This document shows positions 34,961 to 43,208 of a stretch of 64,000 nucleotides of DNA, piece after piece. The stretch is from Pseudomonas fluorescens (lineage in GTDB: Bacteria > Pseudomonadota > Gammaproteobacteria > Pseudomonadales > Pseudomonadaceae). Each line of letters opens with the position of its first letter. The stretch's first letter is position 1. The translations under genes and the position numbers were made by a program. Below the pieces are notes generated by a model, which was not told where the DNA came from, did no database searches, and saw only the letters and a list, made by a program, of their open reading frames with translations. The DNA is taken from the NCBI RefSeq assembly GCF_019212185.1, contig NZ_CP078138.1, positions 850,501 through 914,500 of the forward strand. The letters run 5' to 3'.

Positions 34961-36147
34961 TTGCTGCCTCGCAGACGGTTCAGCCAATTGACCTTGGGTT
35001 TTTCCTGGCCGGCGGAACGCTTGGCCAGGCGCGTGCCGAGAGTGCGCAGGTGTTGGGTGAGGTTTTCCCGTGGCGCCAGTTCAAACAGGGTCAGCCCCTG
35101 GTTCTTGGCGTTGAGCCGGACTTCCGGGCTGTAGGCCAGGGTGGCGATGATTTCCAGGCCATAGGTCTTGCCCAGGGTGTCGGCATCCGGTGCGACGTTG
35201 CGCAGATAGCGATCCACCAAAAGCTTGGCGTGCTCAAGCTTCATGCCTTTTTCCCGCCAGCGATTGAGCACCGCCAGGTTGCGCCGGCAATCGAGCACGC
35301 TCTGGTCGGTGTACCAGAGGAGCTTGTCGCAATGACTCACAAAGGTGCGCACGGCTTCGCTGTCGGGTTGCCCGGCCAGGTTCACCACGATGTGCTGGAA
35401 GTGCTGGCGCAACGCGCTGAGCAACATGTACAGCTCGGCGGCGCTGGTGCGCTCCAGTGGCTCGTCGTTGTCGGCGTAGGCCAGGATGCGCAGGCCGGCG
35501 TCGGCGCTGGTGAAGGCGCTGTCGATCAGGGTCGCATCGAGGCGCCGCAGATGGCGCAGGGCGTCGCCGAAATGGAACGAACTTTCCAGCCCCAACAACG
35601 CCAGGCTGTCGCCCCGTGGCAAGCCGAGATCGAGCAGCAGGGTTTGCTGGCCGCTTTGCTGTACCACCAGTGCCAGATGGCTCGACAGTAAGGCACCGTC
35701 GGCGCTGCTTTGCGCGCCGTACAGCACGGTCAGACCGCCCAGTTGCGTATTCGGCGCGACTGGCGGCAGGCGCTTGCTCAGGCGTCGTACCAGCCCGGAC
35801 ACTTCACTGGAGCGTGAGCCATAGGCGACAAAATCCCGCGCCCCGGCGCGCATGGCATTGAGCACCAACTGGTTGTCCATGCCGTCGCCGAGGGCGACGA
35901 TCGCCAGCATTGGCTTGGCCTCCAGCGCGCTCTCGATCATCGCGCACTGGGCCACCAGATGTTCACGGTCGAGACCGACAAACAGCAGGCTGGCGAAGGT
36001 CACGTCTACCAGCGCCAGCAGTTCGTCGAGGTTGTCCGTGCTGGTGCCGACCACCTGCCCCAGCGGCGCCAGTGCACCTTGCAGCCACTCCAGATCAGTG
36101 TTGTTGCGAGTGATGGCGAGGAAAGTCTGGCTCAGGCTCTGGCTCAT
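34957..36147 (-). CDS. tadZ: TadZ/CpaE-type pilus localisation protein
   Basis: This 396-residue protein has an N-terminal receiver-like domain (about 1-125) and a C-terminal MinD/ParA-like domain (about 130-370). The Walker A site is degenerate: VLYGAQSSADGALLSSHLAL lacks the usual KGG-KT core, so ATP hydrolysis may be weak or lost, as seen in some TadZ proteins. TadZ places the Tad machinery at the pole. It overlaps rcpA (ATGA) upstream and tadA downstream. Confidence 0.9.
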   Translation of the reverse strand: MSQSLSQTFLAITRNNTDLEWLQGALAPLGQVVGTSTDNLDELLALVDVTFASLLFVGLDREHLVAQCAMIESALEAKPMLAIVALGDGMDNQLVLNAMRAGARDFVAYGSRSSEVSGLVRRLSKRLPPVAPNTQLGGLTVLYGAQSSADGALLSSHLALVVQQSGQQTLLLDLGLPRGDSLALLGLESSFHFGDALRHLRRLDATLIDSAFTSADAGLRILAYADNDEPLERTSAAELYMLLSALRQHFQHIVVNLAGQPDSEAVRTFVSHCDKLLWYTDQSVLDCRRNLAVLNRWREKGMKLEHAKLLVDRYLRNVAPDADTLGKTYGLEIIATLAYSPEVRLNAKNQGLTLFELAPRENLTQHLRTLGTRLAKRSAGQEKPKVNWLNRLRGSK

Positions 36148-37361
36148 CGCGACAGCCCGCTGCGTTTATCGAAGTCGCCGTTCTCGAGGAAAAACATGCG
36201 GTAGAAATTCGGGTCGTAGTTACGCAGTTTTTCGCCGGGAAGGGACGGCAGTTGGGCGTCGGCTGCCAGCGGCTGGACCAGGTGCGGAGTGACGATCATC
36301 AGCAACTCGCGCTCTTCGCGATTGATCGTCGAATCGCGGAAAAACGCGCCGAGCACCGGAATGTCGCCGAGCCCGGGGAATTTGTTGACCTGGGAGCTGT
36401 TGCGACTGCTGATCAAACCGCTGATGACGAAACTTTCGCCATCGGCCAGCGAGACGCTGGTGTCGGTGCGGCGGATAGTCAGGGCCGGGACGGTGGTACC
36501 GGCGATGACCACCGCATTGCTGAAGTCCAGTTCGCTGACTTCCGGCGCGACCTTCAGCGAGATCCGGTTACGGCCGACGATGGTCGGCGTCAGCGTCAGG
36601 CGAATGCCGAACTCCTTGTACTCGATGGACACGTTGTCGCTGCCGGAGCTGGGCACCGGAATCGGCACTTCACCGCCGGCGAGAAAGCTCGCGCTCTGGC
36701 CGCTCAACGCCACCAGGCTGGGCCGTGCCAGGGTGTAGGCAAATCCGCTGCCTTCCAGGGCGTTGATCATGACCATGGTCTTGCCGCCAATCCAGGAGAA
36801 GTTGAACTGGTCGTTGTTCACGGGCAGTCGTGGCTGAACCACGCCGTCAATGGTCGGCAGGGTTCTGGGAGAACCAAACAGAAAGTTGCCACGGGTACCG
36901 AAGATCGAGGCCGAGGCTTCCTTCAATTTGGTGCGGCTGACTTCGACGAAGCGAATATCGGTCTGCACCTGGCTGGGCAGCGACTCTTCCTCCGAGGGCA
37001 GGGTGCCGGTTAAGGCGACGCTGGCCTTGCCTTTGACGAACACCATGCTCTGGCGTGGCGCAGTCGCGCAGGCGGTCCAGACCATCAGGCTGGTGGCGCC
37101 CGGGGCAATGCCGGTGAGCAGGAAACTGCTGTTGCCGCTGGTTTGCACGTCGGCGATTTTCGGATCGCCAATGGCCAGGCGAGTAATGGCCACCGGCGAC
37201 TGGATCTGTTGTTGCAGGCCTTCACCCACTTCGAGGGTGGCGGGCATTTGGTTCAGGGCGCTACAGGAGCTGGCGGCTGCCATCGCGATGTCGATGGGCA
37301 AACTGGCGAGCAACAGGGCGCAGCTGGCGCGACCAAGCAATGGCATGAGGCGACTGGACAT
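36144..37361 (-). CDS. rcpA: RcpA outer-membrane secretin of the Tad system
   Basis: This is a 405-residue secretin with a signal peptide (residues 1-28, LLLASLPIDIAMA), a BON-like pilus domain (VAITRLAIGDPKIADVQTSG) and a C-terminal secretin barrel region (GGEVPIPVPSSG, FGIRLTLTPTIVGRNRISLKV, SVSLADGESFVISGL, PVLGAFFRDSTINREERELL). It forms the outer-membrane pore for Flp pilus exit. It overlaps tadZ and follows rcpC by 20 bp. Confidence 0.95.
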   Translation of the reverse strand: MSSRLMPLLGRASCALLLASLPIDIAMAAASSCSALNQMPATLEVGEGLQQQIQSPVAITRLAIGDPKIADVQTSGNSSFLLTGIAPGATSLMVWTACATAPRQSMVFVKGKASVALTGTLPSEEESLPSQVQTDIRFVEVSRTKLKEASASIFGTRGNFLFGSPRTLPTIDGVVQPRLPVNNDQFNFSWIGGKTMVMINALEGSGFAYTLARPSLVALSGQSASFLAGGEVPIPVPSSGSDNVSIEYKEFGIRLTLTPTIVGRNRISLKVAPEVSELDFSNAVVIAGTTVPALTIRRTDTSVSLADGESFVISGLISSRNSSQVNKFPGLGDIPVLGAFFRDSTINREERELLMIVTPHLVQPLAADAQLPSLPGEKLRNYDPNFYRMFFLENGDFDKRSGLSR

Positions 37362-37381
37362 CTCTGTGGATCCTTGCGCAA

Positions 37382-38338
37382 TCAGGGAAGTTGTTGGGTG
37401 ACCTGGTTGCCGCGGATCACTTCGATTCCGCGACGGGGGGCTGTGGTCGGCAGTGCGCTCACGGAGTTTTTCGGGGTGCTGGCAAAGGCCAGTTGGTTGA
37501 ATTGCAGCAGTTGGCTGCTGGCCGCATCGAGGCGTGCGGGCGAGTCGCTTTCGCCGGCCCAGTAATGGGCCAGGCGTTGTTCTTCGCTGCTGCGCACGGC
37601 CAAACGCAAGGTACCGGCCTGGGCTGCCAGCATCAGGCGACTGAGCAGTTGCTCCGGCACGGCCAGTACCACGGTGCGGGCGGCGCCGCGACGTTGTTCC
37701 TGTTTGAGCTTTTCTTCCGCGTTCAGCGCCGGATTGGCGGGCTTGCCGTCGTTGGTCAGGCCGAGCTGATCACCGACCGCCAGTACGCGCATGGCCGGGA
37801 TGGCGATTTGTGCCGATTGCTGCAGGTTGATGTTGTCCTGGCGCAGAAACAGCAGGACGTCGACGTAGTCGCCCGGCATCAACTGGCCGCCAGCCCCGAT
37901 CACTTCGTCCACGGCCACCGCCAGTGCTCGTTCATCCTTGCGAATCATCCGCGCCAACGGGCCGCCGGCGTCGAAGCTGGCATCGCTCAGCCAGGTGCCG
38001 GCGCTGAGTGGGCGCCAAGGCGTGCGGCCGATGGCCTGGTCGAGAGTGTTGAGGCTGCCGGCGGGGGCGGTGTGGAGTTTTTCCACGGTCAGGTCGGCGG
38101 CGGTCAGGGCGGTGTAGGCGGGCACGTCACGGGCCAGGACCACGACGGCCTGACGCGTCTGATCCTCGGCACTGGCCACGGTCTGTTCCACCGCGCTCAC
38201 TGCTGTTGGCGTCACGGGGGCGGCAACGGGTTCGGAAGAAGTTTGCGGGGAGTGACTGAGCACCAGGCCCCAATACCCCACAACAACGGCGGCGACCAAA
38301 AGCAGGCCAGCCAATCCCATGGTGACACGACTGTTCAT
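37382..38338 (-). CDS. rcpC: RcpC/CpaB pilus assembly protein
   Basis: This is a 318-residue protein with an N-terminal signal anchor (VTMGLAGLLLVAAVVVGYWGLVL) and a SAF domain (ARDVPAYTALTAADLTVEKLH), then an RcpC-type domain with VAVDEVIGAGGQLMPGDYVDVL. It is predicted to be periplasmic and to help form the RcpA channel. The ATG at 38338 is preceded by GGGAG 8 bp away. It is the first gene of the minus-strand Tad operon; its promoter should lie in 38339-38804. Confidence 0.92.
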   Translation of the reverse strand: MNSRVTMGLAGLLLVAAVVVGYWGLVLSHSPQTSSEPVAAPVTPTAVSAVEQTVASAEDQTRQAVVVLARDVPAYTALTAADLTVEKLHTAPAGSLNTLDQAIGRTPWRPLSAGTWLSDASFDAGGPLARMIRKDERALAVAVDEVIGAGGQLMPGDYVDVLLFLRQDNINLQQSAQIAIPAMRVLAVGDQLGLTNDGKPANPALNAEEKLKQEQRRGAARTVVLAVPEQLLSRLMLAAQAGTLRLAVRSSEEQRLAHYWAGESDSPARLDAASSQLLQFNQLAFASTPKNSVSALPTTAPRRGIEVIRGNQVTQQLP

Positions 38339-38804
38339 GACGGCTCTCCCTATCCTGCTGCACGACTTGTCGTTGGCTTTCAACGAGTAAGCTCGCGTCC
38401 AGGCAGCTATGAACATTCAACTATTTCGCTATCTGACGTTAGCGCAGCTATTTCAAAATGCCATTACCGGTCAAAAAAATAACTCACGGGTTTATGACGC
38501 GCGTTGTTTTGCTGCGTATTTCTGGCGTCAAAGGAGCGTATATCACTTTGTGATTAGTCCTTTCTTACAGTTGCTGGTGTGGGATTTGTTAACGATGCTC
38601 CGGTGGCACAAAGCAATCACGTGTTTCCCGATGACGGTGCGCCCTGGCGCAAAGGAGTAGTCATATGAGCCTTAACTTCAGCTGTTTATTGGATGCTAGA
38701 GACCAGGGCAGCACCTCGCGAAACGGCTACCACGCTGGGGGGACGTCTTGACGATGCAGGGACGTGCAACTCAACCCCGGCCTATTTCCTGACAGGAATC
38801 GTAC
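38339..38804. other. 466-bp intergenic region between rcpC and the receiver-only gene
   Basis: This region should hold the promoters of the rcpC operon (minus) and the receiver/flp genes (plus). It is notably A/T-rich near 38400-38600 compared with its neighbours, which suits regulator binding. An 83-codon frame at 38409-38660 lacks a ribosome-binding site and is not accepted. A short ORF with a strong site is listed separately at 38665-38751. Confidence 0.6.
38665..38751 (+). CDS. Possible 28-residue peptide ORF
   Basis: A 28-codon ORF (MSLNFSCLLDARDQ then GSTSRNGYHAGGTS) starts 7 bp after a near-perfect AAAGGAG ribosome-binding site (38651-38657) and ends 53 bp before the receiver-only gene. 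It has no signal peptide or recognised motif, and its base composition does not resemble the neighbouring genes strongly. It may be a leader peptide or a chance ORF. Confidence 0.3.
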   Translation: MSLNFSCLLDARDQGSTSRNGYHAGGTS

Positions 38805-39218
38805 ATGAACGCTTCTTCATTCCTGCGCCAACAACTGCTTCTGGTCGACGATGAAGAAGACGCGTTGCAGGAACTCGCGGAGTTGTTGGAGGGTGAGGGC
38901 TTTTGTTGCTTGCTGGCCACTTCGGTCAAGGTCGCTTTGCAGCAGTTGACCCGTCACCCGGATATCGCCTTGGTCATTACTGATCTGCGTATGCCGGAAG
39001 AAAGTGGCTTGGCACTGATTCGTCGCTTGCGTGAGCACACTTCGCGTCAGTATTTGCCAATCATTGTTATCTCCGGGCATGCCGCCGCGGAGGATGTCGA
39101 CGAATTAAGGCGTATGCAGGTGTTAGGCCTGTTTCGCAAACCCATTTACCACGTTCGTTTGTTGGAGACCCTGAACACCCTGTTCCCTCAACCGATTTTG
39201 CATGTAGCGAATCTTTAG
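38805..39218 (+). CDS. Single-domain (receiver-only) response regulator
   Basis: This 137-residue protein is only a receiver domain: LLLVDDEEDA (acidic pair), the phospho-Asp in LVITDLRMPEESG at about residue 57, the Ser/Thr in IIVISGHAA, and the switch lysine in FRKPIYH. No output domain follows. It lies 38 bp upstream of flp on the same strand and so probably shares its transcript. It may act as a phosphate sink or partner of PprA/PprB, or of a further kinase. P. aeruginosa lacks such a gene at this place as far as known to me. Confidence 0.85.
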   Translation: MNASSFLRQQLLLVDDEEDALQELAELLEGEGFCCLLATSVKVALQQLTRHPDIALVITDLRMPEESGLALIRRLREHTSRQYLPIIVISGHAAAEDVDELRRMQVLGLFRKPIYHVRLLETLNTLFPQPILHVANL

Positions 39219-39256
39219 AACCTTTGAGCGTTTCTTTCCAGGCAGGAGAAGTCCCT

Positions 39257-39469
39257 ATGTTGCTTAACTTCGTGCGTTATCTGTTCATCCGGGTGCAACT
39301 GTTCATGCGTCGTACCGAGGGTGCGTCGGCTATTGAGTATGCGTTGATTGTTGCGATGGTTGCGTTGGTTCTCGTTAATTTCGGCTCGGAGATAGGTACA
39401 AAAATTAACGATATCCTTACATCGGTATCCTCTGGATTGACCTCGGTGACGGGGGGGGGAACGAAGTAA
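39257..39469 (+). CDS. flp: Flp-type IVb pilin
   Basis: This 70-residue major pilin precursor has the Flp motif RRTEGASAIEYALIVAMVALVLV: cleavage after G places Glu at +5 and Tyr at +6, followed by the hydrophobic helix. The leader is about 27 residues, long compared with some Flp leaders. The ATG at 39257 is supported by AGGAG 8 bp upstream. A terminator lies 23 bp after the stop. FppA should process it and the Tad machine assemble it. Confidence 0.94.
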   Translation: MLLNFVRYLFIRVQLFMRRTEGASAIEYALIVAMVALVLVNFGSEIGTKINDILTSVSSGLTSVTGGGTK

Positions 39470-39491
39470 CGGCTTAGCGCCCCCCCTCCCA

Positions 39492-39518
39492 AACGACCCG
39501 CCACAAGCGGGTCGTTTG
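39492..39518. terminator. Terminator between flp and the TpsB gene
   Basis: AAACGACCCGC (39492-39502) pairs perfectly with GCGGGTCGTTT (39508-39518) over a 5-nt loop. The T-run is short, but A/T tails lie on both sides, so it may serve both convergent genes. Confidence 0.8.
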
Positions 39519-39532
39519 CCATCTACCCCCCC

Positions 39533-41203
39533 CTACAACTGATAACTGAAACTGACGCTATACCGAGGCCGCCGGTTGAAGGTATCCAGCGCTTCATCCG
39601 ACATCGCCTTCCCGGCCTCCAGCGCAACGTTGTAGTACTTGGCATCGCCAAAGCGCAGGCCCAGGGCCACGGAGGACAAGTCGCTGCCCTGGATCGGCAA
39701 CGTGTTGAACCAGGTTTTCGCCCGGTCCAGTACCACGTAGGGCTGCAGGATCCGCAGCCAGTTGCTGTCGCGATTGAAGCTGTAGTTCACCTCATAGGCC
39801 GCGCCCCAGCCCTTGTCGCCGGAGGCCTGGTCGTCGGGGTAGCCGCGCCCGAAGTTCTGCCCGCCGAACACCGCGCGTTCGCTGTCGGGCAACGTATCGT
39901 CACTCCAGTACAGCGCCGCCGACAGCACCCCTTGCCAGTGCTCGAAGAAGCTGTTGCTTTGCACCCCGGACAACCGCAGGCGGAAGAAATCCAGGTCGTA
40001 GGTCGGGTCGTCTGTGTGCGCGCCCATGCCGTCGGTGCCCTGGTAAAGGCCGGCGCTGATGATCTGCAGTTGCCGGGCATCGGCCTTGCGCCAGTCGCCT
40101 TCAAACGCCAGCGCACGGATGTCGGTCTTGAGGCTGATCTGCCGTGGGTCGTCGACCACTCGGTAGCGGGTCTTGTCGTCCACCGCATACAGCCGCGCTC
40201 CGGCGTTGAGTTGCTCGGTCGGCGCGGCGATCAGCGGGTGGTTGAAGCCTACGGAGTAGCGATCATTCTCGCGATGGGACTTGAGCTGCAGGCCGTTGTC
40301 CAGGCGCAGCAGGGTGGCCGGGTCGGCGCGATAACGCGAGCCGGACACCAGCAGTTGCGTGCCTTCGGCATTGAGGAATTGGCTGTAGTCCAGGCGATAG
40401 TATTTTTCCTCGTCGTCGCCCGGTGGAAACAGGCCGCTGAGGCTCAACTGTTCACCCATCGAGGTCTGTGAATTGCTGCTGACACCGAACAGCGCCTGGG
40501 TGCCTTTGCGGTTGTCGGCGGTGGTGCTCATGCTGCTGGTCCAGGGTTTGCGGCTGGCCTCGGCCACCAGGTAGGTCGCGCCATCGGTGGTGCCCGGCGG
40601 CGGCACCTGGGCTTGCAGGGTGACCCCGGGAATGCGGTTCATCAGGGTGGTGTAGCGCTCGAAGGTCTTACGCGTCAGCGGTCGTTCGGCGCTGAGTTTG
40701 GCCACCAGTTTGTCGAGCAGCGCCTTGGAGCGGCCGATGTCACCCTGCAGTTGGTAATCCTTGATGTAGCCCTCCACCAGCACCACGCGCACCAGGCCTT
40801 GGTCGAACGATTGCTGGGGCAGATAGGCATAGGACAGCAGGTAGCCGTCGTCCTGATAGCGCCGGGTGACGCTGCGGGTCGCCTCGATCAATTCGGCAAC
40901 GGTTATCGGATGGCCCAGCAGCGGTTGGTAGACCTTGCCCACTTCGCTCAAGGGGTAGCGGGTACCGCCCTCGATCTGCAACTTGCGAATGGTCAGGGTG
41001 GTGCCCATGGTCAGCGGCTCGTCTGCACTGGCTGAGGGCTGCGGCACCTGCAAGGGCGCGGCGGCCGGACGGTAGGCGTCGGTGGGCAGGTTGGGAACTG
41101 GCAGGTTGCGGGTGGTCTGGTTGGTGTTGAGGTAACTGGGCAGGGAATCAGCGTGGGTGTAGCTGCAGCAGGTGAAAACCAACAGGCAAGCAATAGCGCG
41201 CAT
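39533..41203 (-). CDS. TpsB/FhaC-type outer-membrane transporter (ShlB/FhaC/HecB family)
   Basis: This is a 556-residue two-partner secretion pore. It has a signal peptide (residues 1-18), a POTRA_2 domain (about 68-145, LTIRKLQIEGGTRYPLSEVG), a second POTRA/ShlB-type domain (about 146-225) and a 16-stranded barrel to the C-terminus (YSVSFSYQL). The loop-6 motif GRGY, in FGGQNFGRGYPDDQASGDKG, corresponds to the family VRGY box. It lies downstream of a collagen-like lipoprotein gene rather than a TpsA with a haemagglutination TPS domain. An AAGGAG site precedes the ATG. The substrate is unproven. Confidence 0.92.
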   Translation of the reverse strand: MRAIACLLVFTCCSYTHADSLPSYLNTNQTTRNLPVPNLPTDAYRPAAAPLQVPQPSASADEPLTMGTTLTIRKLQIEGGTRYPLSEVGKVYQPLLGHPITVAELIEATRSVTRRYQDDGYLLSYAYLPQQSFDQGLVRVVLVEGYIKDYQLQGDIGRSKALLDKLVAKLSAERPLTRKTFERYTTLMNRIPGVTLQAQVPPPGTTDGATYLVAEASRKPWTSSMSTTADNRKGTQALFGVSSNSQTSMGEQLSLSGLFPPGDDEEKYYRLDYSQFLNAEGTQLLVSGSRYRADPATLLRLDNGLQLKSHRENDRYSVGFNHPLIAAPTEQLNAGARLYAVDDKTRYRVVDDPRQISLKTDIRALAFEGDWRKADARQLQIISAGLYQGTDGMGAHTDDPTYDLDFFRLRLSGVQSNSFFEHWQGVLSAALYWSDDTLPDSERAVFGGQNFGRGYPDDQASGDKGWGAAYEVNYSFNRDSNWLRILQPYVVLDRAKTWFNTLPIQGSDLSSVALGLRFGDAKYYNVALEAGKAMSDEALDTFNRRPRYSVSFSYQL

Positions 41204-41297
41204 AGGACACTCCTTGGTCGAAACGGCAGCCTCGCCAGAGGAGCTTCAGTCCATTGATCCCTCAAGCGATTGGGAGCAACAGGCCCCTTGAAGAAAA

Positions 41298-41324
41298 GGT
41301 GGAAAGCCTTTGCGGCTTTCCACC
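41298..41324 (-). terminator. Terminator-like hairpin between the collagen-like gene and the TpsB gene
   Basis: On the minus strand GGTGGAAAGCC and GGCTTTCCACC form an 11-bp perfect stem with a 5-nt loop, followed by CTTTTCTTC. It lies 54 bp after the collagen-like gene and about 95 bp before the TpsB ATG. It is either a terminator or an attenuator that would lower TpsB relative to its presumed substrate. Confidence 0.75.
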
Positions 41325-41378
41325 TGCAACCAAGCGTAGGCGCTGAAAGGGCGGCCGGCGAACCGGTCAGGTGCAGCG

Positions 41379-42917
41379 TTAGTGTCTGTTGCCGGTGAGC
41401 GCACCGAGTCCGCCCGCCAAGCCACCGTTACCGGTGCCATTGGTCAAAGTGCCGACGGCGCCCAGGGTGTTGCCGACGGCCGCAACGGTAGTGCCGACGG
41501 CCTGGGTTACCGGGTTGGGCGCAGCGGCGGCGATGTTGGCGCCGACGCTGCTCACTGCGGCCCCGGCTTGAGCGGTGAGACCGGCGACTGGAGCACCAAG
41601 CCCGGTTGCACCGCCGACGGTCTGGGTCACGCTGGCGACACCACTGGTGACCGGATTGAGCGCGGTACCGATGGCATTACCGGCAGCGGCCAATGGTGCG
41701 GTGGCGGCGGTGTTGGCCAAGCCGGAGCCGCCCAGTACCGGACCAACCGTGGCCACTAGCGAACCGCCCGTACCCGCGGTGACGGCTGCCGAACTGACCA
41801 GCGCATTGTTGTTGCCGGCGTTCAAGCCATTACCCACATTGAGCACTGCGCCGCCGACGGTTTCCAGCAGGCCACCGCCATTGCCGCCATTGCCGGGCGC
41901 CGCCACCAGGCCGGTGGAGGTGTGCAGGGTGGTGGCGACGTTGGTCAGCACGGTGCCTGTGGTATCGGTCAGCGGATTGCCGTTGCCCGCCGTCTTGACC
42001 TTGCCGCCCAGATCAGCGACGCCACCGCTGACGCCGTTGAGCAGGCCGCTGACCGGAGCGCTCAGGCCGGTGGCGCCGGCGACTTTGCCGGTCAGGCCTT
42101 CAGTCAGGGTCACCACCGGCACCAGGACTTTGTTGCCGGCCTGATCGCTGAGCGAGCCCAGTTTTCCTGTGCTGGTGACAGTGGTCAGGGTGTCGCCAAG
42201 CATGCTGACTTTTTCACCGACGCCGCCGAGCACGGGGTCGACCTTGGAGATCACTCCGTTCACCAGTGGAATGCTGCCGGTGGCGGTAGTCAGCTTGCCG
42301 CTGAGGTCGGTCACGCCGTTGCCGACATCGGTCACCACATGGCCGGCCACCGCCGTGGTTTTGCTCACGGCCTGGGGATCGCTGCCGAGTTTGCCCAGGC
42401 CATTGCTCAGGTCGTCGCCCACGCTGCCCACCACATTGCCGGTGGTGTTGGTCACGCTTTGCACGACGCCGCCGACCACCGGCACCGCGGCGGCACCGTT
42501 ACCAATCTGGGTCACGCCATCGCCGATGCCACTCACGGTTTTGCCGACGTCGCTGATCACATCGCTGGTGGTCAGTCCTGGCGTTGTTGTACCGCCACCG
42601 TTGCCGCCGCCAGGATTATCCGTGCCACCGCCAGTGCCACCGCCGGTGCCGCCACCCGTACCGCCGCCGGTGCCTGCGGTGCCATCACCCGCTCCGCCGC
42701 CAGTGCCGCCACCTGTGCCACCGGTCCCGGCCGTGCCATCGCCGCTGCCGCCCGAGCCACCGGAGCCACCGCCGTCTGCTGCACCCGCAGCACCGTCGGG
42801 CGATGAGCTGCCGGAGGTGCTGTGATGGCCGCCACCGCCACTGCTGCAACCGGTCAGACCCAAGCTCAAGACCAGGGCCAATGCTGTACTTGCCTTCAAC
42901 CAAACGCGCGTGTTCAT
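41379..42917 (-). CDS. Glycine-rich collagen-like predicted lipoprotein
   Basis: This is a 512-residue protein. The signal ends in LSLGLTGCSSGGGG, a lipobox (Cys about 22) followed by Ser at +2, which suits outer-membrane sorting. Residues about 35-120 are Gly/Thr/Ser-rich (GGTGGGTGGGAGDG), followed by about 390 residues of Val/Gly/Leu-rich, coil-like repeats (for example GLSAPVSGLLNGVSG and GLGAPVAGLTAQAG). No TPS domain is seen. It resembles Pseudomonas proteins named collagen-like triple helix repeat proteins. The ATG follows AAGGA by 7 bp. Its tandem place before a TpsB gene suggests it is the exported partner. Confidence 0.85.
   Translation of the reverse strand: MNTRVWLKASTALALVLSLGLTGCSSGGGGHHSTSGSSSPDGAAGAADGGGSGGSGGSGDGTAGTGGTGGGTGGGAGDGTAGTGGGTGGGTGGGTGGGTDNPGGGNGGGTTTPGLTTSDVISDVGKTVSGIGDGVTQIGNGAAAVPVVGGVVQSVTNTTGNVVGSVGDDLSNGLGKLGSDPQAVSKTTAVAGHVVTDVGNGVTDLSGKLTTATGSIPLVNGVISKVDPVLGGVGEKVSMLGDTLTTVTSTGKLGSLSDQAGNKVLVPVVTLTEGLTGKVAGATGLSAPVSGLLNGVSGGVADLGGKVKTAGNGNPLTDTTGTVLTNVATTLHTSTGLVAAPGNGGNGGGLLETVGGAVLNVGNGLNAGNNNALVSSAAVTAGTGGSLVATVGPVLGGSGLANTAATAPLAAAGNAIGTALNPVTSGVASVTQTVGGATGLGAPVAGLTAQAGAAVSSVGANIAAAAPNPVTQAVGTTVAAVGNTLGAVGTLTNGTGNGGLAGGLGALTGNRH
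42570..42815 (-). repeat. Low-complexity Gly/Thr codon repeat in the collagen-like gene
   Basis: This stretch encodes the Gly-rich segment, with repeated GGT/GGC-type codons giving GGGTGGGT units. The strand composition is strongly C-rich on the plus strand. Repeat number here may vary between strains by slippage. Confidence 0.75.
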
Positions 42918-43150
42918 GAGGATATCCTTGCACCTATTACCACGATCACTGATTCGATGGCCTGCCGGTTCTGAATGCCGGTAATGCCTCGTCCGTCGCA
43001 TACAGTTCTAATCCTCGTAGTGTTGTATTCCACTCTGCAGTTGGTATTAGGTCTTTCGATAATGGAGGCCGGTGGTGCGGAAAAAACCGCTGTAAATCAG
43101 GGCGCTGGATAAACCGCTGAGGACTTTCCCCACTTAAGTGATAAGCACAA

Positions 43151-43178
43151 TTAAGCAGCCGGCTGCGGACGCTATACT
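43151..43178 (+). promoter_or_regulatory. Candidate promoter for the DMT transporter gene
   Basis: TTAAGC (43151-43156) and TATACT (43173-43178) are separated by 16 bp, 30 bp upstream of the ATG at 43209. The -10 match is strong (TATACT), the -35 match weak. Confidence 0.45.
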
Positions 43179-43208
43179 GCGCGCCATATCTTTTCGTTGG
43201 AGAACAGC

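Noticed and set aside
38409..38660. 83-codon ORF in the rcpC/receiver intergenic region
   Set aside because: No ribosome-binding site and A/T-rich composition unlike neighbouring genes.
42169..42825. Proline-rich ORF on the plus strand opposite the collagen-like gene
   Set aside because: The Pro/Val pattern is the complement of the Gly/Thr codon repeat; no start signal of its own.
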